DNA from: Symplocastrum torsivum CPER-KK1
GTDB lineage: Bacteria > Cyanobacteriota > Cyanobacteriia > Cyanobacteriales > Coleofasciculaceae
Reading direction: 5' to 3'
Length of the DNA: 58,850 nucleotides
Assembly: GCA_019358875.1 (NCBI GenBank)
Contig: JAHHIF010000049.1
Coordinates: forward strand, 1 to 58,850
Each line of letters starts with the position of its first letter. Position 1 is the stretch's first letter. Shown here one piece after another: positions 44,665 to 52,832 of the stretch. A program made the translations under genes and the position numbers. Below the pieces are notes generated by a model. It ran no database searches and was not told the DNA's origin. It worked only from the letters and a program-made list of their open reading frames with translations.

Positions 44665-44954
44665 TTGGAATATTTCTCCAAGGTACGCTTGGCTTTGGCA
44701 ACCTCACGCTCCAACTCTTCCCGTGTCTGTGTCGGAAACGGTGATATGTCATACACATCCATTAGGTCGGAAAGTTGCCAGCGATCAATGCCTAGAAGTT
44801 TTGCTGCCCGTCCTGCGCTGATATCACTATGTCGTAGCAGTGTCATCACATAGGCTTCCCGTGCTTTGCTTTCTGCTTCTAACTTGTGTGCTTCAGGGAT
44901 TTCAGGAATAACTACTGTGAACTTGACTTCAGTCTCTGGTTGTTGCGTCTGCAT
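44661..44954 (-). CDS. UPF0175 antitoxin
   Basis: 97 residues. UPF0175 pattern: AREAYVMTLLRHSDISAGRA, AAKLLGIDRWQLSDLM (helix-turn-helix) and a charged C-terminal helix. Partner of the DUF3368 gene directly downstream. Its 3' third is duplicated at 42921-42982. Confidence 0.85.
   Translation of the reverse strand: MQTQQPETEVKFTVVIPEIPEAHKLEAESKAREAYVMTLLRHSDISAGRAAKLLGIDRWQLSDLMDVYDISPFPTQTREELEREVAKAKRTLEKYSK
44689..44750 (+). repeat. 62-bp perfect direct repeat, copy 2
   Basis: Matches 42921-42982 exactly, same orientation. Together they bracket the DUF433/DUF5615 pair and the DUF3368 toxin gene. Confidence 0.9.
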
Positions 44955-45005
44955 CTGGAGGGTAGTGGTTGTTGGCTGTGTTGAGCTTGCTCTTATGTTG
45001 ACTAT

Positions 45006-46235
45006 ATGTCACAATTAATGAACATGACTATAAAGCTTAAGATGGAAGCAAAACAACTGTCTCTTTTTTCTAATGTAGAGGAGCAAAATCTTGCATCTAG
45101 GCAGAAGACAGCAAAGTTAGGACGTTACGAACGTATCCAACGTGAACTAGAGACAGGTGAGTGCGATCCTTACAAAACATTTGTTGAAATTAGTTCGCTG
45201 CCCACACCTCCCTCCAACTATACATTTGTCGATCTTTTCTGCGGTGCGGGTGGAGTGACACAAGGTTTAGTCCAAGCAGGATTTCAACCTGTAGCAAGTG
45301 TTGAAGTGAACCCAATAGCATCAGCAACACACAAAAGGAACTTTCCACAATGTCATCACTTTAACGGTGATATCGAACAATTTAATCCAATAGACTGGCT
45401 TAATCAAATTGGTTCGCCTGAAGTTCATTTGGTTGTAGGGGGTCCTCCGTGTCAGGGATTCTCAGTTGCAGGAAAGCGCAACCCTGATGACCCTCGCAAT
45501 CGTCTATTTCGTGAATTTGTAAGAGTCGTTTCAGAAATACGACCGTGGTATGTTGTTATGGAAAACGTGCCGGGGATTCTTACCATGCAGAAAGGGGCTG
45601 TTAAGAAAGCCATTTGTGAGGCATTTGAGGCAATTGGTTATCCTCATGTTTCTATTGCAATTCTTGAATCTGCTGCCTATGGAGTCCCGCAAATTCGCCC
45701 ACGAGCCATTTTTATTGCCAACCGATTTGGCATGAAGAACCCATATCCAAAAGCTCAACTGTTGCCTCATCAATACAAACCGATTGAATCAGCAATTTCT
45801 GACCTTCCTGAGTGGACACCACTACCAGAAATTAATCATGAATGGACTCGGCATTCACCTAAGTACATGGAACGAATTGCTAAAGTTCCACCAGGCGGTT
45901 CTTTGTATAAAACTTATGTCGATGCCTTCAAGCGTCAATATCCTGGAAAACCTAGTATGACTGTCAAAGAGAATCATGGTGGTACTCATATTCACCCATA
46001 TCTTAACCGTGTTATTTCAGCCCGTGAAATGGCTAGATTACAGACATTTCCAGATTCATTTGTTTTTGAAGGTTCTATGAAGAAAGCTATGTGGCAGATT
46101 GGTAATGCTGTGCCGCCTCGTCTAGCAGAGTGTATCGCTTGGGCGCTTATACCGTACTTAACTGATATTGCACTTAATATCCAACGTGGAGATACTGTTA
46201 ATCGTCCTTTGCAGACTCAGCTAATCTTTGATTGA
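45006..46235 (+). CDS. DNA (cytosine-5)-methyltransferase of a type II R-M system
   Basis: 409 residues with the standard motif order: I VDLFCGAGGVTQGL, IV GGPPCQGFSVAGKR (catalytic Cys), VI YVVMENVPGIL, VIII IRPRAIFIANR, IX to X MARLQTFPDSF and IGNAVPPRLAE. The variable region between VIII and IX (about 245-330) would decide the target sequence, which I cannot read. The N-terminal 65 residues are an extra polar segment. Convergent with the endonuclease gene; the two 3' ends overlap by 38 bp. Confidence 0.93.
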   Translation: MSQLMNMTIKLKMEAKQLSLFSNVEEQNLASRQKTAKLGRYERIQRELETGECDPYKTFVEISSLPTPPSNYTFVDLFCGAGGVTQGLVQAGFQPVASVEVNPIASATHKRNFPQCHHFNGDIEQFNPIDWLNQIGSPEVHLVVGGPPCQGFSVAGKRNPDDPRNRLFREFVRVVSEIRPWYVVMENVPGILTMQKGAVKKAICEAFEAIGYPHVSIAILESAAYGVPQIRPRAIFIANRFGMKNPYPKAQLLPHQYKPIESAISDLPEWTPLPEINHEWTRHSPKYMERIAKVPPGGSLYKTYVDAFKRQYPGKPSMTVKENHGGTHIHPYLNRVISAREMARLQTFPDSFVFEGSMKKAMWQIGNAVPPRLAECIAWALIPYLTDIALNIQRGDTVNRPLQTQLIFD

Positions 46236-46926
46236 GAGCATCACGCCAAGCCTCAAAATTATACCAACCACATCCAATACATCCTTCCTCAGCCTCAGTA
46301 CCGCGCTGATGTATAGAAGCCCAATCTTCACCGCCTTCATACCAAAACCTTATGCTAAAAGGTGTCCCTCTTTTCCCAGTTTTAATACAGCGTTCACAAC
46401 TTCTCGATTTCAGAAGATTGTGATTACCAGAAGAATCCTTCTTTAGCAATTGAAATTTTTCCTTAATTTCATCCTCATTTATTGAGGTAAGATGTGGTGG
46501 CTCATTACTTCCCCAACGCTCCATGGGAAACCGATGGTCAATGACTAACTCATGGGTGGCACGTTGCCTTTGTTCGATTACATCTGTATAAGAATAAATT
46601 TCCAAAATTCTTCTTACTAAAGAGTTTGGTATTTTAGCAGCAGAATTTGCTGATTTTATCTCTCCTGTCCAGTGGTCTTGTTTGGTTATACGCTGGCAAT
46701 TATTACAAGGTCTAGACTCTGATTCGATAACCAAACCAGGACGATTTTTACTACCACGTTGCAAGCCTTGAATGCCCCCACCTCCAGCATATTGCTCCGA
46801 GGCTACTTGTCGGCCCTCACACCTGCGGCAATGCCATGCTCGATCCGACAAAAGGTTAAAGACTTTCAGTTGCGTTGGGGCTGTTTGAAGTTGAGCCTTG
46901 ATTTGAGAAACTAGATTTTCACTCAC
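46198..46926 (-). CDS. HNH restriction endonuclease
   Basis: 242 residues. An N-terminal zinc-binding pair (CRRC ... CNNC, about 33-77) is followed by an HNH module: ELVIDHRFPMERWG carries the first catalytic His, GNHNLLKSRSCERC the Asn and Cys pair, and GCIGCGWYNFEAW lies near the end. Start GTG at 46926, 7 bp after the stop of the regulator gene, so probably coupled. Pairing with an m5C methyltransferase and a C protein makes it the restriction subunit of a type II system. Confidence 0.8.
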   Translation of the reverse strand: MSENLVSQIKAQLQTAPTQLKVFNLLSDRAWHCRRCEGRQVASEQYAGGGGIQGLQRGSKNRPGLVIESESRPCNNCQRITKQDHWTGEIKSANSAAKIPNSLVRRILEIYSYTDVIEQRQRATHELVIDHRFPMERWGSNEPPHLTSINEDEIKEKFQLLKKDSSGNHNLLKSRSCERCIKTGKRGTPFSIRFWYEGGEDWASIHQRGTEAEEGCIGCGWYNFEAWRDALNQRLAESAKDD

Positions 46927-46933
46927 TTTGAAT

Positions 46934-47170
46934 TCAAAACTCGTTTTCTAGATTATTGAGAAGGTCTGACACTGTTGTGTTTAAGCCACTAGCAAGACTT
47001 ACAAGAGCAGTCAAAGAGGGATTTCGTACTCCGCGTTCCACCCCAGATATGTAGGTACGGTCTAAGTTAGCGCGTAGTCCCAGTTCTTCTTGTGAGATGC
47101 CAAGCTTAGTCCGGCGCTGCCTCACGAGGTAGCCTAAGGCACAAAGGATTTTGCCTTTTGCTTTTTCCAT
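46934..47170 (-). CDS. restriction-modification controller (C) protein, XRE-type HTH
   Basis: 78 residues, essentially one lambda-repressor-like helix-turn-helix: LGYLVRQRRTKLGISQEELG, RTYISGVERGVRNPSL. C proteins of R-M systems have exactly this size and fold and sit just ahead of the endonuclease gene, as here. Upstream is a recognisable C-box (47186-47210). Expected to activate its own operon and so delay endonuclease synthesis after entry into a new cell. Confidence 0.85.
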   Translation of the reverse strand: MEKAKGKILCALGYLVRQRRTKLGISQEELGLRANLDRTYISGVERGVRNPSLTALVSLASGLNTTVSDLLNNLENEF

Positions 47171-47185
47171 ATACTGATTTTCAAT

Positions 47186-47210
47186 GTCTACGGACTATCA
47201 GTCTACGGAC
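47186..47210 (-). promoter_or_regulatory. C-box-like operator of the R-M controller gene
   Basis: On the minus strand the element is two direct copies of GTCCGTAGAC, 15 bp apart (47201-47210 and 47186-47195). They overlap the palindrome GACTGATAGTC (47193-47203), which fits the GACT-N3-AGTC half of known C-boxes; CGTA spacer and GAC follow, as in the two-operator arrangement. It starts 16 bp upstream of the controller ATG. Confidence 0.7.
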
Positions 47211-47246
47211 GATGTGTCACATAGATTATCGCCCTAGCAAACCTCA

Positions 47247-47736
47247 ATGACTAAACCTAACGTCTCAACCAATTGTGAAGAATCCCCTTGTGCCGAGAGA
47301 GCGATCGCTTCTGCTGGATCGATAAAATTTAGGCAGCAATGATCCAACCCTGCTTAAATTTGACTGTTCCCTATCTTCCCCTATGATCGGCAATCTACCG
47401 AACGTCAATGCTCTACGCGCTCGCCACACTGGCTGGGATAAACCAACCCCGCAAAATCTCAAAGACATTGGCACCATTGAGTTTTTCTGGCGGAATTTGT
47501 TCGAGGCAATCTTCTATCCCAACCAGGATAACTGACAACAGCAGTGGCAACAACTTTACGATCTAATTCTTGAACGGTGTCCCAACAACGATGAGCGTTA
47601 CACCACCCTTATCTACCTAGAGAAGGTCAAGAAAACGCTCAAAAGAGACGAGGATCGGACAAAGCACTGGAAATCAGTGTTAATTTACCTGGAAAATACA
47701 AGAGATTGGGCAAGAAAATCGATTATTCGTGCCTAA
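47247..47736 (+). pseudogene. decayed gene of unknown family
   Basis: A reading frame starts at ATG 47247 (MTKPNVSTNCEESPC), ends at a TGA near 47341, and continues in another frame as NDPTLLKFDCSLSS, MIGNLPNVNALRARHTGWDK and KDIGTIEFFWRNLFEAIF. It hits an in-frame TGA at 47533 and resumes as QQQWQQLYDLILERCPNN and DWARKSIIRA to TAA at 47734-47736. One frameshift and one nonsense mutation therefore explain it. I do not recognise the family. It diverges from the R-M controller. Confidence 0.5.
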
Positions 47737-47783
47737 GCGTTGGTCTTCTTCTGATTACCTTCTTGTTTACCCACCTAGCTAAA

Positions 47784-47832
47784 ATGCGATCGCTTTCTTA
47801 GACCCCTATTCAAGGAGACGAAGCGATCGCAT
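47784..47832 (-). terminator. HIP1-paired hairpin downstream of trmFO
   Basis: Inverted repeat ATGCGATCGCTT (47784-47795) / AAGCGATCGCAT (47821-47832) with a 25-nt loop. Read on the minus strand, TTTT follows the second arm. It lies 26 bp after the trmFO stop. Confidence 0.6.
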
Positions 47833-47857
47833 TAGTCAATCAATAAAACCCGACAAC

Positions 47858-49219
47858 TCAAGCCGCAGACGCTCTCAGCCCTCTACTCCAACTATCAAGA
47901 TCAGCCAAAGCGCGATCGCGATACATCCCATATCGCTCTTGCTTATTCTTAATTCGCTTACCCAGTTCTGGCAGAATTCCAAAATTCGGTGGCATTGGTT
48001 GGAAATGCTTCGGTGATGCCGAACTGATAAAGTCAAACAGCGCACCCATCATCATCGTAGTTGGCAGCGTTACAGGCTCCAATCCTAGTACTAACCGCGC
48101 TGCATTCGTCCCTGCCAGCCAACCCCCTGCCGCTGCTGCTGTATAGCCTTCTGTACCCACCAGTTGACCTGCCGCTAGCAAAGTTGGGCGTTTTTTAAAT
48201 TGCAGCGTCGGGTGCAATAGCTGAGGCGCATTCAGGAACGTGTTGCGGTGCATCACACCCATCCGGACAAACTCCGCTTCCTCCAAACCTGGAATCAGCC
48301 GAAATACCCGTTTCTGCTCACCCCAGCGCAGATTGGTTTGGAATCCCACCATATTCCAAAGTTGACCCGCCTTATCTTCCTGTCGAAGTTGTACGACAGC
48401 ATAGGGACGCTGGGATTGGTTTTCTGGAGCGCGAAAATCTCCCTTTCGAGCATCAAATAACCCCACTGGCTTCAAGGGACCATAGCGCATCGTATCTTCG
48501 CCGCGCCGTGCCATCTCTTCAATTGGCAAGCAACCCTCAAAGAACTTAGCCGTTTCTTGCTCAAAATCTTTCAATTCCGCTTTTTCGGCAGCACATAATT
48601 CCTGCCAGAAGTGCAGATACTGCTCTCGATTCATCGGACAGTTGAGATAAGCCGCTTCGCCCTTATCGTAACGCGAGGCAAAAAAAGCAATCTCACGATT
48701 AATTGATTCTCCTGTGACAATGGGACTTGCCGCATCAAAAAAGCTGAAGTATTCCATGCCCGTGAAGCGTTGCAAGTCTTCAGTTAAAGCAGGGCTAGTT
48801 AGAGGACCAGTCGTCAGAACAACAACTCCCTCAGTAGGAATTTCCTGAACTTCTGAGCGACGCAACTCAATCAAGGGATGAGTCGCAAGCGTTTGCGTTA
48901 AGTTGTGGCTAAACACTCCTCTATCTACCGCTAGTGCGCCACCCGCAGGAACCGCGTGTTCATCAGCCGTGCCGATAATTATAGAGCCAAGGCGACGAAG
49001 TTCTTCGTGCAACAAACCCGCCGCGCGATCGCTTGAGAGGGCACCAAAGGAATTACTACAAACCAGTTCCGCCAGTTCCTCGGTGTGATGAGCAGGGCTT
49101 TTTCTTAAGGGGCGCATTTCATGGAGTACCACTGGCACACCCGCCTTAGCAATCTGCCATGCGGCTTCTGTACCAGCTAGTCCACCACCAATTACATGAA
49201 TCATTTGCTTCTCCATCAT
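47858..49219 (-). CDS. trmFO: methylenetetrahydrofolate-tRNA-(uracil-5-)-methyltransferase
   Basis: 453 residues. It makes ribothymidine-54 in tRNA using methylene-THF and FAD. The FAD site is VIGGGLAGTEAAWQIA; CSNSFGALSSDRAAGLL, EMARRGEDTMRYGPLKPVGL and the C-terminal GTEGYTAAAAGGWLAG are diagnostic. Strong GAGGAGG lies upstream of two closely spaced ATG codons. Ends near a HIP1 hairpin terminator. Confidence 0.95.
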   Translation of the reverse strand: MMEKQMIHVIGGGLAGTEAAWQIAKAGVPVVLHEMRPLRKSPAHHTEELAELVCSNSFGALSSDRAAGLLHEELRRLGSIIIGTADEHAVPAGGALAVDRGVFSHNLTQTLATHPLIELRRSEVQEIPTEGVVVLTTGPLTSPALTEDLQRFTGMEYFSFFDAASPIVTGESINREIAFFASRYDKGEAAYLNCPMNREQYLHFWQELCAAEKAELKDFEQETAKFFEGCLPIEEMARRGEDTMRYGPLKPVGLFDARKGDFRAPENQSQRPYAVVQLRQEDKAGQLWNMVGFQTNLRWGEQKRVFRLIPGLEEAEFVRMGVMHRNTFLNAPQLLHPTLQFKKRPTLLAAGQLVGTEGYTAAAAGGWLAGTNAARLVLGLEPVTLPTTMMMGALFDFISSASPKHFQPMPPNFGILPELGKRIKNKQERYGMYRDRALADLDSWSRGLRASAA

Positions 49220-49318
49220 TCATCCTCCTCGTCTCTTGCCCCGTTCAAGGAAGTATTCTTGCCTTGCTACTTCCTCCATGGTCACTTGTTGAGGTTGGCG
49301 CTTGTACTCCCAAGACGT

Positions 49319-49819
49319 TTACTTTTCTTGTTCTTCTACCATGCCAGGGTCGATCAGTGTAATGTCAAATGGATCAAGTGGTCCACTCTTGCGATTGTTG
49401 CGTTTGAGTAAATAATAGGTAACACTTACCCCAGGCCCAAACACAACCTTGTCCTCATTTTTGAGGTCATAGCTTTGAATTTTGCGTCCATGAATTACGA
49501 TACCATTGGCACTGAGTTGACCTTGAAGATTGCCATTGACAATTTGGTAGTAGTAGTTTCCGTCATCACGCTGTTGCCGGACTAACGTGGCATGTCGGCG
49601 AGAAACAAACAGTGAAAAGAGACGAATATCACATTCAGCGTCTCTCCCAATGGAATATACCTCTCCTCCCAAGGGAATTTCTTTCCGTCCCTGGTCATCT
49701 TTCACAATCAACCAATGAACCTCTTGCGGTTCTGAAGGGGAGATTGGCTTTGTAGTTGAACCAATAGGTGAAAGATTGTGTTTCGAGTGATGGAAGTGAG
49801 AGGTTTCGGCTTCAGGCAT
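49319..49819 (-). CDS. FHA domain protein
   Basis: 166 residues. The N-terminal 45 residues are polar and disordered. The FHA domain (about 45-145) has VYSIGRDAECDIRLFS, VSRRHATLVRQ and SANGIVIHGRKI. The start is ATG at 49819 with AAGGA upstream; the frame is open to 49963 but that part lacks a ribosome-binding site. Reads phosphothreonine signals; partner unknown. Confidence 0.8.
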   Translation of the reverse strand: MPEAETSHFHHSKHNLSPIGSTTKPISPSEPQEVHWLIVKDDQGRKEIPLGGEVYSIGRDAECDIRLFSLFVSRRHATLVRQQRDDGNYYYQIVNGNLQGQLSANGIVIHGRKIQSYDLKNEDKVVFGPGVSVTYYLLKRNNRKSGPLDPFDITLIDPGMVEEQEK

Positions 49820-50153
49820 TTTCACAATCCTTGGCTTTACAGGGTTTGAATAAAACGTCAAGCGACTTCTCGTGACGAAGTGAAGTTTTGCAGGACAAAA
49901 GATTGGATGGCTGACAGTGCAACTTCGACAATTGAGCGCAGAAGACTGCCTATATGCGCTCAATTGAAGAGCATTAGTTCACGAAATCTTAGAGACGCAA
50001 CCCTGAGTTTTGAATTAGATTAGCTTAACCATCTTCCATGAAATGCAACTTGAATACACATTAGCTTAAATGACTTTTTCTCCCTTGAGGTAGAACTTTA
50101 CGAATGTGCAACCTAAAAGACGAATAGCTAATTACGCACTAGTCCTCAGCCTC

Positions 50154-51647
50154 CTAAACATTTAACAGCCCAGTGAGCGTACCTGGTGGCGGTAAAATGA
50201 TACTTACTAAAATCAATAGAGCCAGAAATCCTACTAGATCACGCCAGTTGTCAAGTTCTGAGACATCGTTTAAGGCTGGTTCATCTGCGACTGGCAGGAA
50301 TAATAAAATAATCGCCAACGTTAATAAATCTGACTCCTGCAAGGCAAGTACCAGCACCAGCAGGCGGGTAATCTGACCAATAGTTGCACCCGTTCTCTGT
50401 CCAAACATAGCATGGACGATGTGACCTCCATCAAGTTGCCCCACTGGCATCAACTTCAACGCGATCGCGATTAAACCGACATAGCCTGCCACTGCCACAG
50501 GATGCAAATTAATTGCCATTGTTGGCGTTAATTCATTACCTAATGCCAACTTACTGAGTAGGGTTAGCAAGAAGGAAAATCTTGGATTAAGGGATTCAAA
50601 ATTTAACAGTCCTGAGGCATCTGAAATTGGAACGACTCTGGAGTGGATAAGCCCCCAAATTAAAATCGGTAAGGTGACAATCAACCCGGCTAAGGGTCCA
50701 GTAATCCCAACATCAAATAAGGCTTTACGATGCGGAACAGGCGATCGCATCTGAATAAATGCGCCAATTGTCCCTAGGGGAAAGAATTGCATTGGAGGCA
50801 ACGGGATAAAGTAGGGCAGCGTTATCCGCATTTTGTACAGCCTTGCTACCCAGTAATGACCCAATTCATAGACACTCAAGATTGCTATCAGTGCTAAGGC
50901 ATAAGGGAACCCTTTCACTAAAGTCGAGGGGTTAAGCTCTTTTTCAGTAAGCCCCGCAATCAGTGCGCCTCCCATTGTGGTGGTCAACAAGGTAGTCAAC
51001 AGTAACCCCAACGCCAAAATTGGGCGCGACACAGGTTCCGACTCAGTCCCTACCTTGGCTTGAGTTTGCGTATTCGGAACTAAAGCAAAGAAGGGAGTCC
51101 CATTCAGGCTTTCTTGAAAAATTACAAAAAAGCGATCGCCAAATTCGGCTTCAATATTTTGCCGTACTGTCTGATAGGCTGCCTCTGGGCTTGTGCGTAG
51201 CTTTCCTCGACACAAAACAGCTTGGGGACGATACTCAACATTCTGAAGATAGTAAACTCCCCAGGGAAAGCAATTTCTAAGGTCAGTTTCTTCCTGTTTG
51301 CTAATTGGGCGTAGCGCTGACTCTTCACTCGCTATTGGAACTGTTGGTTTTGGCGTTAATGCTGGAGGTGTTGTCTCTGTTCCCTGAGTTGCTGGAGGGG
51401 TAGAATCGCGGCGTCCCCACTGAATCAAGAACCAGTACAACGGCAGGCAAATCACGAAAGGTCCAAATACAAGGGCAGGTGGCATCGGTGCATCTTCATA
51501 CAGCTGATTCCATCCACTCCAGACCAGTGCAGGAGTCATCATTACCAGCCACAATAACCAGACTGGTGTCCGGGTAATGCTTGCCACACTACGCTGGACG
51601 ATGAAGTAAGTGATAATGCCTAGTAGAATTAGGAGCAACAGTTCCAT
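50154..51647 (-). CDS. site-2 protease (M50/EGY-like), first zinc ligand replaced
   Basis: 497 residues. N-terminal cytoplasmic/soluble part to about residue 205 with a Pro/Thr-rich linker, then multiple membrane helices. The M50 active-site motif HExxH reads YELGH here (SVYELGHYWVARLYKM): the first His is Tyr (TAT at the codon). The rest is conserved: LPYFIPLPPMQFFPLGTIG, and the third ligand region PVGQLDGGHIVHAMFG with its Asp. Relatives cleave membrane-bound substrates in thylakoid and plasma membranes; the change would weaken or abolish zinc binding. Confidence 0.85.
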   Translation of the reverse strand: MELLLLILLGIITYFIVQRSVASITRTPVWLLWLVMMTPALVWSGWNQLYEDAPMPPALVFGPFVICLPLYWFLIQWGRRDSTPPATQGTETTPPALTPKPTVPIASEESALRPISKQEETDLRNCFPWGVYYLQNVEYRPQAVLCRGKLRTSPEAAYQTVRQNIEAEFGDRFFVIFQESLNGTPFFALVPNTQTQAKVGTESEPVSRPILALGLLLTTLLTTTMGGALIAGLTEKELNPSTLVKGFPYALALIAILSVYELGHYWVARLYKMRITLPYFIPLPPMQFFPLGTIGAFIQMRSPVPHRKALFDVGITGPLAGLIVTLPILIWGLIHSRVVPISDASGLLNFESLNPRFSFLLTLLSKLALGNELTPTMAINLHPVAVAGYVGLIAIALKLMPVGQLDGGHIVHAMFGQRTGATIGQITRLLVLVLALQESDLLTLAIILLFLPVADEPALNDVSELDNWRDLVGFLALLILVSIILPPPGTLTGLLNV

Positions 51648-52013
51648 GATGATAGATCACAATTGGTGTAATGGAGCGATCTTGACCAAGAGGGGAGGAT
51701 TTTATAGTAGATGCCTTGTTCCGTATAGGCACTGGCACCATGAGGCATAAGTCAAGATAAGCAAGTAGGCGCAATCAAACAGAACTTATCGTTTTGGGGA
51801 CTGTGGGCTAGTGAGTAGTGGCTGGGTAAAGTTTCCCAAGCTTTAATCACTTAAACCAGCAATGTTTATTTCCAACGCTCTACTTAGTTCTTCTTCGGAA
51901 TATCAATTGCCCCCTACTGGGCAGCATTTTCTTCCCCTCTCCCTCATCTCCCACTCTCTCCATCTTTCATAAAGGTTAGTACCGTTCACTCAAACTACAG
52001 GCAGACAAGCATT

Positions 52014-52742
52014 GTGCAACCTGATTTCCCCGAAAAGGGCAATATTACTCCTCCTCAAACCCCACCGTCAAATCTGCAACCTGCTGTACTCAAACCACCA
52101 CGCCCTGTCCTAGAAACAATTTTCGCATTTCCACCCAATCGCGATACGTTAGGTGGTACGGCATATCTTATTGTAGGAAATTCCGCCAATCTCCTGATCG
52201 ATTGTCCGGCGTTGAATGAAACCAACGAACAATTCATTCGACAACAAGGGGGAGTGTCCTTACTATTCCTAACTCATAGAGGTGGCATTGGGAGAGCGCA
52301 GGAAATTCAGAAGATGTTCGGCTGTACTATTGTGGTTCAAGAACAAGAAGCTTACCTGTTGCCGGGACTAGACGTAAGTCCCTTCCAATACGAGTTTACT
52401 CTCACTCCCAACTGTAGCGCTATCTGGACACCGGGTCACTCGCCAGGTTCTTCTTGTCTTTACTTCACCTGTGCAGGTGGTGTTCTGTTTTCTGGGCGTC
52501 ATCTATTGCCAAATCGACAAGGCAAACCAGAACCTTTACGCACTTCAAAAACCTTTCATTGGCGAAGGCAAATTCAAAGTGTGCAGTCCTTAATTGAGCG
52601 CTTTACACCGACAACATTGCATTACATTTGTCCTGGTGCTAATACAGGAAGTTTGCGAGGCAAAGGCGTAATTGATCAGGCGTATGAGCAACTAACTCAA
52701 CTGAATTTAGCAGCTTTGCGACATACTCAACCTTTGCTTTGA
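52014..52742 (+). CDS. metallo-beta-lactamase-fold protein with altered metal motif
   Basis: 242 residues. The fold is recognisable from GGTAYLIVGNSANLLIDCP, WTPGHSPGSSCLYF (third motif, with His kept) and FSGRHLLPN. The first motif, HxHxDH in active members, is THRGGIG, so two of the metal ligands are missing. This altered form is my recollection of a cyanobacterial subfamily, so it may be a conserved non-hydrolase. GTG start at 52014. Confidence 0.75.
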   Translation: MQPDFPEKGNITPPQTPPSNLQPAVLKPPRPVLETIFAFPPNRDTLGGTAYLIVGNSANLLIDCPALNETNEQFIRQQGGVSLLFLTHRGGIGRAQEIQKMFGCTIVVQEQEAYLLPGLDVSPFQYEFTLTPNCSAIWTPGHSPGSSCLYFTCAGGVLFSGRHLLPNRQGKPEPLRTSKTFHWRRQIQSVQSLIERFTPTTLHYICPGANTGSLRGKGVIDQAYEQLTQLNLAALRHTQPLL

Positions 52743-52832
52743 AGCTTTTCTGACATCTTTGAAGCTAACAACACGTTAACCTCATCCCACGCCCTTAATG
52801 ACGTGGGAATTCAGTTTAGCGGGACAACAAGC

